Shown here: one piece after another, positions 24,394-36,790 of the stretch | Layout of the letters: each line of letters begins with the position of its first letter | Position numbering within the stretch: the first letter of the stretch is position 1 | Origin: Zonotrichia leucophrys gambelii | Taxonomy: Eukaryota; Chordata; Aves; Passeriformes; Passerellidae | DNA length: 64,000 bases | Direction: 5' to 3' | NCBI RefSeq assembly: GCF_028769735.1 | Contig: NC_088177.1 | Coordinates: forward strand, 13,394,599-13,458,598 | The notes under the pieces: generated by a model | What the model saw: the letters and a program-made list of their open reading frames with translations, nothing else | The model's database searches: none | Told to the model about the DNA's origin: nothing | Made by a program: the position numbers and the translations under genes

Positions 24394-25289
24394 TGAGTGA
24401 GGAAAGGGAGAAGGAGAGCAGATGAGTTTGTCCCCTAGCCACAAGAAAGAAAGTTGTTGTAACTACAGGTGTAATTCTTGGTATTTAACCTCTTCCTTTC
24501 TGCCTTTTTATTTTTCTCTTGAGGGTTTTCTTTTAGTACCTTTGGATTTAGGGCTGAATATGAGCAAGTAGTCACACCTGGAGACAAGTGCAGGTAGGAG
24601 CTGAGGGTGCTATTCAAGCAGCTGGATGTGGGTTAAGTATTTGCCAGGCCGTTTTTATAATGTCTTATCTTCATCTATCAGTATAAAGGATGGATAAATG
24701 CCCTTGCTGACTTCATTCTCCTGGGTCACCTTATTTTATTATTCAGTGGCCTGTGACAGAGAATTATGAGGTGAAGAAAGGGAGGTCCTGCTTGTAGCTG
24801 TGCTCTTGTCCTGGCAGATGTTCAGAGAGCTCAGGGACAGCAGTGCCAGCTGTGCTGGGAAGGGATCTTTGCTCATGCACCACAATGCACAGGAAGATCT
24901 CATTTGTCAGAGTCATTCTGGGTTATTAACTGGGTAATTAATTAATTGGTATGTATTTCCCCTCTCATTTGCAACCAGAGCTTTTTTTCAACAAAGACTT
25001 GTGGTGCTACCCGGTGGCTCCAGCTTGAGCAGGCTGTTTGTAACCACTGAAGTAAACTATTACCTGCAGTAAAACAAAGTCTAAATCTCTGCTAAAGCCA
25101 CCCAAGGCAGGGATATTTCCATGTTCCATATGAGTTACACTGCAGAAGGTACTTAGGGATGAAGATTGTTGAGAATTAAGAAGAATGTGGTATTTCTTAG
25201 ACCTTTTTAAAACTTTCAGTGCCTTTTCTATTGGCAGTTGTGAGATTGACATGAATACAGTCCTGCAATTTATCTGCAGACTGCAGTGG
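24394..25289. other. Intergenic, no gene seen
   Basis: Only short chance frames, no recognisable repeat. Confidence 0.5.
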
Positions 25290-25892
25290 TGTCCTGGGTT
25301 CAGCAGGGATAGAATTAATTTTCTTCCTGGTAGCCAGTACAGTGTGTGCTTTGGATTTAGCATGGGAACAATGTTGGTAACAAAGGGATGCTTTAGTTGT
25401 TTCTGAGCAGCGCTTATGCTAAGTGTTTAGGATAAAAATCAAAGGTTTTTCAGCTTTTCCCCTCTCCACCAGCCTAGAGGCTGGAGGGGGGTACAAGAAA
25501 TTGGGAGAGGACAGAGCTGGGGAAAACTGACCCCAACTGACCCAAGGGATATCCCAAACCCTTCTGAGTCATGCTCAGCAAATAAGTTAGTGGAAAAGCT
25601 GTCCAGGGGCTGCTGCTCAAGGACTAGGCCACAGTAACTTCATGGTATGCAATTTCTTTTTATTTATATTACTTGTTTTTCTTAGGATTTGTTTGCATTT
25701 TTGCTGTTTATCTTTTCACTGCATGTATGATCATGATTATCATTATTATTATTTTCATGTAAGTTAAGAAGCTGTTTTTAATTCAACCCAAAAGCTTTCT
25801 TTGTTTCACCTTCCAAAGTCTCTTCCCAGCCCAATGTGGGAAGTGAGTGATTGGCTGTGTGGGGATTTGCTGGCTTGGGTTAAACCATGGCA
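25290..25892 (+). mobile_element. Solo ERVL-like LTR
   Basis: This 603-base unit starts 'tgtcctgggttcagcaggga' and ends 'gggttaaaccatggca'. It follows the order of a common avian ERVL-type LTR: the 'agaattaattttcttcctgg' block, a 'ccagcctagaggctgg' hairpin, 'gtcatgctcag', a T/ATT-rich stretch near 25738-25755, 'ttcaacccaaaagctttc', 'agtgagtgattggctg' and the terminal 'gttaaacca' block. It is strongly diverged. No clear target duplication and no internal retroviral region were seen. Small frames across it are shadows. Confidence 0.82.
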
Positions 25893-28800
25893 AGCTGGAG
25901 CATTGACCAGTGTTGGAGTGTGAAAGGATGGTTGCATCTGCACTGAAGGTGGGTGAAAACACCCACCCATGGCCACCAGAGATACAGACACTGCTCCTCT
26001 TGAACATTTTCCTCTGGGTTTTGAGCAGGGAATCCTCTCATGCCAGGGACTGGTCCTGCTCAGTCATGGAGCCCCATGGAAGCATTAATGGGATTGTTTG
26101 GGGGGGTAGGTGGCACAAAGATGGATTGGGAAAGAGAGCTGGAAAACGTGGAGAAAGTCCTTAGCACTCCCAGCTCAGGGAGTCCACGTGATGCCTTTGG
26201 ATGTGGATACTGTGGATTCCTTGGGAATGCTCAGGTATGGCACTGGCCAGCAGGGCTTGTCTCCATTTGGATGGGGCTGGAAGGACAAATGTTGAGTTGT
26301 GTGTGGGTTTTGGGTCTTCAAAGAGACAGGGGCAGTTGTTGGTTGCTGCAAAGTTGTTTCTTGCATGAATACATCAGTCTCAAAGGTGCGGAGTTCAGAG
26401 TTTTAAAATCCTTACGGGAAGATTTCTGGCATAAAGTCCCGATGTTCCAAGCAGAGGCAGCAGAAGCTGCCACCATTTTTTCTTCTTCCTTCTTTTGCAC
26501 TACAATACAGGGGAGTTTTATTCATAAATCATCCAATCAGCTAAAACCTTCTTCAAAAACTATGTGAGCTTAATTCCAGTGTGTGAAAGTAGTGTCATCT
26601 CTCACACAAAATGTATGCATAGAGTTCTATCTGTTCACCACATGGTTCAATGTGTTCTAGCAAGAAATGCAAGCAGTGTTCTGCTATGGTTTCATTATGT
26701 CTGGAGCCAAGTTAATTTTGTGAAAGGTATCACTACTGAACTTTAAACTAGGCCTTAGGGCTTTTTACTACCTAACAGTCTCTTAAGGCACTTAAGATTT
26801 GTTTCTACTTAAAACTAAAACTTACACTCTTACTTCATGTCTGTGTGGCTTAATACATTTCAGTTTCTCCAAAGGTTCCAGTCAGTCCCTGTGTTCCTTT
26901 CTGTCTCTGAGGGACTCAGAGAGGCTTCTATTTCATGCATTCCACCAGACAAACACTCTTCCTCCCAGCCTGGAGCCTGTTGTCACTGCTGGGTGTTTGT
27001 GCTGGCATTAAACCCCGCTGCTGCACTATGCGAAGTGGCTCAGAGGGTTTGCAGTGGCTTGGGAACCAATGCCAACACTATTGTGTCCTTTTCCTGAAAT
27101 GAAGATTTATCTTTCTTCATAGAGACCCAAAGCCTGGATGTGGCTGACCTTTCTGTGGCAGCATCTGAGAAACAAAAGGTTTCTTGGTGTTTCCTTTTGC
27201 AGAAGCTTCCCCTCCAGCAATTTCTCTCCTTTCAGCACTGGCTGTGCTGGAGCCCAGTCCCTTTCCACCCTGACCTTCCTCCTGAGCCTGGAGCTACAGC
27301 TCTGGAGAGCCCTGCGTGCCTGCACCATGGGAAGTTCTTTTTCTCTCTTATCTTAAATGGTCATAGGACCAAACTCAGTCTAGTATTAAAGAGGTGATGT
27401 CAAATAAATTCATACAAATATTGAAAGACAGTGGCTTTGTCCACGTGCCTGCTATTTTTATTGCTTCCTTTATTACAACAGATGAAGCAAGTAACTAAAG
27501 AAACTATTGCCTGTATTTTAGCTCTAAGACTTTGGCTGTAAAGTGTCTGATAGAAATTTTACAACACAATTGAAAAACTATACAGTTCTCTTAATAAGAA
27601 TTTTAGAGATAGTTGCAACTCTAATGTGTCTGTCTTGCAACTGCTGCTTAATATCAGATAAATCAAGTAGCATTATGAGAGTGACAGTAATATCAGGGGA
27701 GGGACTATGTGCCCAAGTTGTTAGCATGTAGTATTAGAAATAGATGAATCTGATTAAATTTTAATATAAAATAAATTGCATTTGCAATTTATTAAGATTC
27801 TCTTCCTGGGCTAATACTCATCGTCTGTAGCATCCTTTTTAACTGATCTTTATGCACATCTTTATTTAATCAACAACGTGACCAACTGGAAGAAAAGAAA
27901 TGGAAAAGTGTTTGTGGTTGTAACTGTCTATCTCTGAATATTATTTTCCTAGATTTACTTGCTCATTTTTTCTGCTTAGATCTTATGCCCTTGACCTCCT
28001 GAATTCAGAGTTTTCACAACATACATGATCTTTGAATCATCAGTGTGAGTAACAGAGCGTCACCTTGAGCTAGGAGAATGCAAATCAAATAAAAAGGCAT
28101 CAGCTACTCCCAGTCTGGCCATCCTGCACTACACATTGTCCCACACTTGGGACATGTGGGTTTGTAAAGATGATTCTTTTTAGAAGCAGCTTTTCCACCA
28201 AAACTCCAGTGTGGAAATGACAGCCCCAGTAAAAAGAACTTCCCAAGTGATCCTTATACGAAGACTTTAAAATGACAGTGAGTAATTTTTAACCTGTGAT
28301 CCCATTAATGCTTTTGACTGAAGTTCCTGCTGTCTTAACAGGAATTTGGTGGAATTCAAGCTGTAAGGTGGGCAAAATCCAGGGACTGTCAATTCAGTGT
28401 GTGGCTAAACCTGAAGCAGAGCTGATGTGCCATGTGGATTTCCTGCTTTTTGCACTAACAAGTGCAAGTTCCTTCATAACTGGTAGGGCCCTGTAAGCAG
28501 AGCCTCTGGTAATTCCCCTGCCTACACTGATCAATACAATGGAGAATTTTACCATCTCAGCAGCATTGAGAGGAGTGGTAAAAGTGAGCCAGGCACCACT
28601 TCTTTCCCTGGCTGCAATTAGAAAGACTTTGCAGGGGGAGGAAGCAGAGTTTATCTGTTACGGGAATTTCCAGGCAGTTGCAGCAGTTTAAAGAATATAC
28701 TTTTGACTTTTAGTTATAGACTGTACAGAGGAAACATTGGTAGGAATGGCTGGATTCAGAGAGTTCCAGTCAGAGCTAAATCTAATTCTAAATATTGAAA

Positions 28801-31800
28801 CCCTGTTTCAATAGCAATAAATTAATTTAGCCAGTAAAGCTAAAATCTATCAATACATGTTTCTTGAAAAACACAGTCTTTCAAAATTTGCACTGGATCT
28901 TTTTTTTTTTTTTTTTTTTTTTTTACCATGATCATAGTGCTTTTTTCCAGATGCCCATTTTGTCAGTTCCATCACACCCTGTTTATTTTAACTTATCACA
29001 TCTCAGGTTAAATCTACCACATCAACTACAGCGATCACAAACTGTAGTGCCTGAGGCCACTTGTGAATGCCACTGTGGCAAAGCTGTCACCACTGCTTAT
29101 GCAGACTGGGGGGAGGGAAACCTTGCTTGAGATGTGCAGTTCAGACAAAGTTGTCTTTTTGGCTTTAATCTGCTTAATTTTTCACAGTAAAAACACACAG
29201 TAGTCATGATCTCATATTTGAGTAGAAGAAATATGTGTTTTCACTCCATTAAAATAAGGGTATGCATGAAGTATAGCAGCTGAATATCAGTGTATAGATC
29301 AGCCACATTTTTAATAAATTTTAGGTAAAAATTTATGTTCAAGACCAAAAATCACCCATGGCTGCTTATGGCATCCATCTACATTGAAATTTCATATCCT
29401 CAGTGTTCTCTTGCAAGAGCTTAAAAAAATTCTTTAATGCTGAAGATGTAACAGCTCCTAAAATTGCCTTCTTGATGTGACTGCAAAAATCCCAGTTTAT
29501 TTACTACTGGATCATCTATCCATCCAAAACCAGCTTATGCCAGTGAAATTTCATGTGAGTACACACTCCTGCTGCTGCTTAAGTGCCTTTCAGCTGGGCT
29601 GATGGAAGGCAGCAGCTCTGTGAGTGCCAGCAGCCACATCTATTTCACTTTGCTTAAATTGGAAAACAAGGAAAGAAAGATCTGAGTAACCAAGCCATTC
29701 AGAGAGACCTCAATATTGTCTTCAAATATTTCCATCGTTTTCTTCAGTGTTTTTGAGTTGTTTTTTTTTTTTTTTTTTCTTTTATATAGAAGTGACCTTC
29801 TATAATGAAAGTTGTCCGGCATAAAAATACATGCCCTGCTTTTATTTGAGAAACACTTGCTTTGGCCCAATACTTAACACCTTATTTAAAAAAAAAGAGA
29901 TAGAACTATCAAAGAAGAACAACAAGAAAAAGGATTCACCAGGTTTACTTGCAGGAAAGAAGAACAGCCTGACTTGGCAACATGACATCTGACTTTCATC
30001 CTAAAACCAATGATCAATGTTTTCAGTACAGCTGTAAATGTTTGCTAGTGTGGCCTCAACATCTGCTTTTGGCAGCTTTGTATTTCTCAGTTTAATTGAC
30101 TTATGCATGATTAAAATACCAATGGACAGTGTAAAATTATTTTGTGATATTAGCACCCAGTGACAGAATATAAACAGAGTGCTTGGTCCAGTGTTTATCA
30201 GAGTAAAGTTCTCCTTGGAATGGAAACCTGCAGCTTTTTATCTGAGGGATGAAAGCTGTTCTGACATACTGAAGCAATCAGCTGAACAGCCATGTAGAAA
30301 TTGTCCAGATCATTCTCCTCACCCTCTTCCCACCCAAATGTAAATCCTGACTTTCTAAGTCTCCACACATTAAGCTACCCATGAGTTTGGTAATTTAGAA
30401 GGAAGCAAAAGGCAGCCAAATCACTACTGGATCTTTTATGCCTAGATTCTTGGATTTCATGTAATTTTTTGCCTAGGTTCTTGGGTTTAATTCCCTTTGC
30501 ATTTTTTTTCTATTTTTCAATTGTAAAAATATCCTCTCCTCCATTGTCCTCTATTTCCATTATTTTTTCACCTGTTTTTTTTTCCTCCTGAGATCATCAT
30601 AGTGTTCCAATTGATATTTGAAGCAAATTGTCTTTTTTTAACAATGTGGTTTATCCTATGTTTAACAGGGAGAAAGAGTAATATTTTTTTTCTTTGATGT
30701 CTCTCTTGCCAAAATATGCAGCTGAAGAACCTTTCTCCTCTCTTTTTCTATACACCGCCCATCTCAGTGTGACTCTGTGCCTTTGTTACCTCTGCAAGAC
30801 ATAACTTATGTAACTCCATTCCACTTCTGGTGACTAATAGTTTCTATTACTAGCTCTTTTTCATTGGTGCCTTTATTCCTTCCTTGATGTAGTTATTCAG
30901 TTCTGTCTGAAGCATCTTTACCATAAATGAAGCTGTTTTGAGAAGGTGAGGGATGGGAACAGCCAATACAACCTTCAGCTTTACTTCTTCCACAGTCTGA
31001 ATTCCCAGCTCGGGTGGCTTTTTGTTGATTAAGATAAAGAGCTAAAAACCTACATCACTTTGAATGTAGCATCCTAAGTTTTAGTTGTCCAGGACAAGAG
31101 GTGCTGCCACTGCATCGCTCGGCAGCTCCAGTCTGGGAGCCTCATGTCTGGTTTCAGCTGCAGTGCCCCAAATCCAATCAGTCTCAGCAGATCTAATTAG
31201 TTTGCACAAGATGACTGCATGATGTGGTTATGCCTTTTTCCTGGTCCCAGGCTGATTACACCACATGTGGATTTTGTTGTCTCGGAGTTCAGGGCACTCT
31301 CTGCACCAGTCCTTAATAAACAGAAGTATTTAAGGATAAAGTGCTGCTGTTTGAATTCCTGTCAGTATTTCATTTTTATTGTCAGTCTAACAAAGACACT
31401 CATTAGTCCTGCAAATGGAGGCATGAATTTGTCTGAGGGATCTGTGCAGATCCATCCAGTACAGCCTGCAACTGTAGGAGAAACCCAGCCTGAATGCTTG
31501 AGTAAGAATAGGAAGTCTGTGGGGAAGGATCAGTAAAATATTGATTTAATTAGTGCTGCTAATTTCTTAAACAAGCACGCAAACTTTTTAATGAAAAAGT
31601 GCACAGCTTTTCAGGCTGCTCTTGGTATAGTCTGAATAAAACCAAGCTACTGGCATTCCCAGCATTGTAATTTATCTGCAGAATAGTTTGAAGGCAGACA
31701 AGGTGTTGGGTACTACAGAAAAAGAGTAGTCTAAAGGTGAGCTTGGTGAAATCAAAAAATCTAAGTTTTTCACCAAGTCAATTAGTTACAAGTTATGAAG

Positions 31801-33828
31801 AGTGTTTTCAAGAAAAGCTTGACTGTATTTAGTGATGCTGTGATTATTGACAGCCTTGCTAATGCAATTAGGCAGCCAGTGAAGCACTGAAATTGAACAA
31901 TCAGGCAAATTCACATTAAAAAGTAGAATAAACAGCCTGGCTTTTACCTGTGGTGCATTCTGTGGGTTGTGGTGGTGCTAAGCAGATGTGGGTCATTACT
32001 GGAGAGCTGAAGGGATAATGGTCCAGCTTTAAATTGGCAGGTTAGCTCAAGGATGGCAGTGAAACCAATAGAAGCTCTTAAGCCCTGCTTAAGCCAAAAG
32101 GGAATGTGAAATCCTGGCAGGGGTAAAAGTGGGACTGCATTAGAATTAGCAGGTGTAGCTTTGTCCTGCCCTAGTTTGGTAGTTCAGATTGTTCACATAT
32201 TTTTTTTTTAAATTGACATTAATTTGAAGTTAATCAGGTATCTTGCATTCAAAATTAATATATGATTTTTGAGAGTTGATTGTAATAAGACCCAAGAAAA
32301 TTTATGTGCGAAATGAATATAGCTCAGGATAAATTGATTTTTAAATTTGAAGGAATACTCCCCTTTCCCTCCATTCCCTTTTAAAATTCTTGTCAATTCT
32401 TCAGCTTCTTCATGCATTAATCAGAGTATCCAAAGAATTCACTATTTTACAGGAACATGGAGACTATGTGAGAAGTACTCCATCAATTTTACTGTTACAT
32501 TACACAGATGTACTCTAGCTACTAAGGGTTTTTTAGGATTTTTGTTTTGCTTGTGTTCTTGATTTGCCAACATTTTTATTGGTTATTTTTTGAATAGGAA
32601 AAAGGATATTGTCATCTGAAAAATCCCACTCATTTTATTTCTTTGCAGTCTACCACATTAGACAAAATGCTTTCCATCTGAAAATGACCCAACATAAATA
32701 GAAAATGAGAAGGTTTTTTTTTCCCCTCAGGAAATAAAAGCTTGGCATTTTTTAGTGTTATATCTTTGAAAACAATCTGCTCTGTCTGCATAGTTGTGTT
32801 CTTCAGTTCAGGTACAACTGATGTGTTGTCATTCATTTTTCAAAGCAAATATCAAACAGTCTCCTTGAAGTATCTGGCTTAGTGGAGACAGATATTTATC
32901 ACCTGACATGACACATGAAAAACCCTGTGGAAATGTGGAAATGTATTGACTAGAGCTGCTTTGCAGAGTAGCTTGCTGGCTCTTCCATCAAAAGGGCAGG
33001 AAGGAGATTTTATCATGTCCTTCTGTGGAATAACTCATTAATAAAATATACTTAAAATGGAATGAGCTCTTCAGTATCTTCCTGTAGGAACAACTGCAAC
33101 TATTTGGGAAAGGGTTGTGACAATATTATTGTTGTTCTAAGGCCTGCTGCTTGCTAAGGATGTTGACAATTCTGATTTATTTCTGTTCTCTGGAGCATCT
33201 TCCCTGAGCCAGCAAGACAAGCAGGTGAGGCTCTGGTTTCCTGCAGGATGAGCTATTACTTTAAAACATTTTGATTCTTTGTCACTTGTCACCCACACGC
33301 TGCATTCTGCAGATGTATGGGAGCAAACTAGGGAAGAATTAGGCAATCTTTCATCATTTACAAGCAATGTGATGCTGCTCTGCTGTAAGTGCTGGCAGAG
33401 AACTGACAGCTCTGAATTGAAGCCCGACCCAGGGAGACCTCAGTGCTCTCTTCAGTGTTATTAAAACAGGAATATCAAATGCACTCCTTGATTTCCTGAC
33501 CTTGAGGGGCTTGGGAATGCTGGGCTTAGCCCAAGAGTGATGGGACAGCAGCTGGTGCTGGCTCAGGCTGCTGCAGGAGTGATGATCCAGAGGTGCAGTG
33601 CTGAGGATGCTCCTCATGGAGGGACACAGCCTGGATGTTCAGAGTGCAAAATCAGCATTTCCATGTGAGAAATACCTAAGGAGGTGTCCTTGACTGAGTT
33701 ATTTAGAAGGGACTCTTGTTTAGTGGGGAGAGCAGACTTCTTCCTTGTTTTCATTTTCCCTGTTCTATGACTATTGCTTTCTTAGTCTTAGCTCAAAGGG
33801 AAGTCTGGAGAGAAAAGCAGCTCCGAAG
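25893..33828. other. Intergenic, no gene seen
   Basis: Nearly 8 kb without a recognisable gene. It contains poly-T runs at about 28901-28924 and 29761-29779. A weak duplication of about 23 bases lies near 30436 and 30468 ('tgcctagattcttggattt' and its variant). The largest frame is 175 codons (26040-26567, + strand), without recognised similarity or splice context. Confidence 0.5.
28901..28924. repeat. Poly-T run
   Basis: About 23 consecutive T. It could be an A-tail of a - strand retrocopy, but no retrocopy body was recognised beside it. Confidence 0.8.
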
Positions 33829-34189
33829 TGTCACCGTCATATTTTCTGAAAAAATCCTCTTTGCCCAGGATTTCTCTCCTGGGAAGCCGAGAAGCCTCAG
33901 AGAAAAAGGAAAACAATATTCTCTCATTTGCTTCTCCTGTGTTTTGCTGCTCTGGAATGTGGTTGGAGATTGTTTATCCAACAGGTGAAGTGTTTTGACT
34001 TATTGGCCAATGATGGCCAAGGTTTGTCAAACTCTGAAGACAGTCACAAATTTTTTGGAATTACCTTTTAGCCTTCTATTCTTTAGTATAGTTTAGTGTA
34101 GTATTCTTTTATATAAGTACATAAAATAATAAATTAGCCTTCTAAGAACATGGAGTCAGATTCATAATTTCCTCCCAGAAAATACCACA
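33829..34189 (+). mobile_element. Solo LTR, family A copy 2
   Basis: This 361-base unit starts TGTCACCG and ends ACCACA. It shares with 16818-17201 the order 'aaaaatcctctttgcccagg', 'gaagcctcag', 'ttggccaatg', 'ttagccttct', 'ataaaataataaattagcc' and 'aacatggagtcaga'. AATAAA lies at 34128-34133. Flanks are CCGAAG (33823-33828) and CTAAAG (34190-34195). The two mismatches fall on a CpG and fit methylation decay of a 6-bp target duplication. The 3' end is shorter than in copies 1 and 3. Confidence 0.75.
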
Positions 34190-36424
34190 CTAAAGTACTG
34201 AAGAAGGGTTTTTTTTCCCATTCCACATTACTATAATTTCCTTCTGCTGAAGCCAATGGGGATTTCTTGGAGTTATTCCCATGCTTAGCACTTTTCCCAG
34301 GTGTCCTACACCATCTCTGTCTTCTAAGTAAGAAAAAAGAAAAACAATCTATGTTTCTCACAATGTTTTACTGCCCATTTTCTTTCTTTTAATGTTCCCA
34401 CTTTAAACCTTTATTGGCTGAGCAGTATGACCTTAGTTTTTTAGTGAATTTAAACGACCTGATCCCATTAAATTTTGTGATGGTAATTTGAATTTTTATT
34501 TTACAGTGTAGATAATCTAAATGTTAAAGGTGGTGTGGGTTTTTTTTTTAAAGGAGGAATGTAAAATGATTCAAATGGAAGGGTTTTCTTTAAGAATAAG
34601 GTCTGCCTGAGTGCAAACTAGATAAATATATAAATGCAAGACTGAAATCTATTATAGAGGATGTCAAACTGATTAAAGTAATCTTGAACTTATTAGCAAA
34701 ATCAGTCTTACACATACGATATTTTAATTCTAATTTGACCTATTTAAGTCTTGCATTATAAAAGGTTACACAATGCAAAAATAGGCAAGATATATCTGCT
34801 TATTTCCTTCTGTCTTTAAACTTTCCCTTTTTCAGCAAAACTGTAAGATAAAGCAATAAAGCAATTCAGATGATCACTCAGTGTTTTGTTGATTTTTGCA
34901 AAGCACAGAGGATAGACACCCTCTTCTGTTGGTATCAGAAACTGTTGGGTGTTTCTGGTGCAGCAGAGCAAGCACTGGAATCAGAGTAGAATTCTGAAAA
35001 ACATGGCAAATTTTGTCCTGGTGGATGATGTGTAAACTGTTATCACTATTAGCATCATCTAGTCTGTAACACTGGAATTGTTGCCTCCAAAAGTGCTTTC
35101 CCCTGTTTCCGTTCACATTTTCCTTTTGAATTCCTGATAGTGAAAGACCTTAAGAGACATGCATGAAGTATTCCATTTTGGATACACGTCTCCAAGCCAC
35201 AGGAAAAAAAAATCAAAATATTGAATAAAACAAAGCAGTTGGAGATTTTACATCAATGTATAGAGAACAGCATGTGGGCAATGTGACAGGGAGAGGGGAT
35301 TAATAATCTCTTGTTTCTGCCACCCTTGTGTGTTCTGTTCTCTGTTAAAATTTCCCCTGCTTGCTAGCAGGGAAGGTCTGGAGCAAGACCCTGAAGACAC
35401 AATGCCCAAAAATCACACTCTCACAGACACAGTGCCCAAAAATCTCTGAAGTATCATACTGGATGCTGTTCTACCACCAGCTTGGGGAGGAGCTGGATCA
35501 TAAAGCATCCTACTTTAAAATGTAAGGTACTTAGATTCTCAATGGACTGCAATATTATAGATAAATGGGAATTTTTCCCTGGCATAAATTTTAATTTCTG
35601 AATGTGCTCGGATAGTACAAAGAAGAGATTTCACATCTGGAAATGCCATGACATTTAACTGCATGTGGTGGGGAAGGTCAACAAGTAAAGGGCACTTAAT
35701 GTTTTGGGGAATGGGGAATAAATACTTTTGTAGATTATTAGTAACTTTTCTGGGTATTTTTTAGTATAAAAATTATTTGGCTGGGTTTTCATCAGGACTG
35801 TGAAATTTCATAATGTTATTGAATAGAATATTTCACAATAAGGAATTACTCCCTTTGTTGACCAATGCATTAATATAAAACCATCACAGGGAAGCTGCAC
35901 ACTGCTGGAACTACTCCCATTATCTCCATAAAAATGGTGCATAATGGTCCCTTCATATCAGAATTCAAAACACTGAATGAACTATTAGAAAAGAATTCAA
36001 ATATATATTTTTTTTTTGTCAGTATAGGAGAAAAGGAGGATACCCAGAAAACATTCTCAGGGAAAGTGATAAGGATGACAGCTATTATTACAAGTGCAAT
36101 TGAATTTGCATCAGTATGGTTTGATGCTGTGTTTTCCCCTCCCCTGACTTTGACAGAAGAAGCTGGGAAGTGCTCAGTACTGTACTAAAGATGCCTGGCA
36201 AAGCAACAGCAGCTAGCAGTCTTACTGGATATAAAACTGCTCCAGCCACAGTGGTTTTAACTCTTTGTGGTCTATCCTGAGCATTCAACCCATTTTGGTC
36301 AAATTGTTATATTCTCAGTGCCAGCACTACAGAGCCATAGAGTGAAACCTTTTGGGGAAAAAAAAAAACCACCCTTGCTTCCTCAGAAGGGATGGATGCT
36401 GACAAAGGTGCTCTGGGGCTGTGG
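34190..36424. other. Intergenic, no gene seen
   Basis: Short frames only. A 'cacaatgcccaaaaatc'-like phrase is repeated at about 35399 and 35429. No recognised gene or RNA. Confidence 0.5.
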
Positions 36425-36790
36425 TGGTGTAGGCACACAGTTTGGGGTGATTGGGAGTGGGGCTCATCCACAGTGGGCACAGTTTGGGGTGATTGGGGCT
36501 CATCCCTAATTTGCTGCAGCTGTGCAGGACAGGTGAATGCTGTTGAAGGGAACGAGCCATGGAGTGCCCAGGGGCACTGACCAACCACCAAAGGGAACAG
36601 AGGGCACTCAGGGGCAGGGCATCAACAGCAGGGGATAAAAGGCTGGGCTGAAGGACAAGAAGGGCAGATGCTTGCAGCCTGCTGAGGAGGTGAGGTGTTA
36701 CTGTGTGTGGGTTGGTGCCTGAAGCCTTCTGAATTTGGACAGTGTTACTCTGTGCATCCTGGCTATCACAACTGCAATAAGGTAGGACTC
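36425..36790 (+). repeat. Dispersed TATA-bearing repeat, copy 2 (LTR-like)
   Basis: This is the longer counterpart of 15265-15545. Near its start the phrase 'cacagtttggggtgattggg' and 'ggggctcatcc' occurs twice in tandem (about 36437 and 36478). The 'ggataaaaggctgggct' promoter-like block lies at about 36634-36650, followed by 'cagatgcttgcagcctgctg'. Similarity seems to fade after about 36790. Short frames across it are not genes. Confidence 0.6.

Noticed and set aside
26040..26567. 175-codon + strand frame
   Set aside because: Overlaps several equally long frames in other phases and on the other strand, with no similarity recognised. Treated as chance.
28901..28924. Poly-T as the A-tail of a processed pseudogene on the - strand
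   Set aside because: No mRNA-like body or target duplication was recognised on either side.
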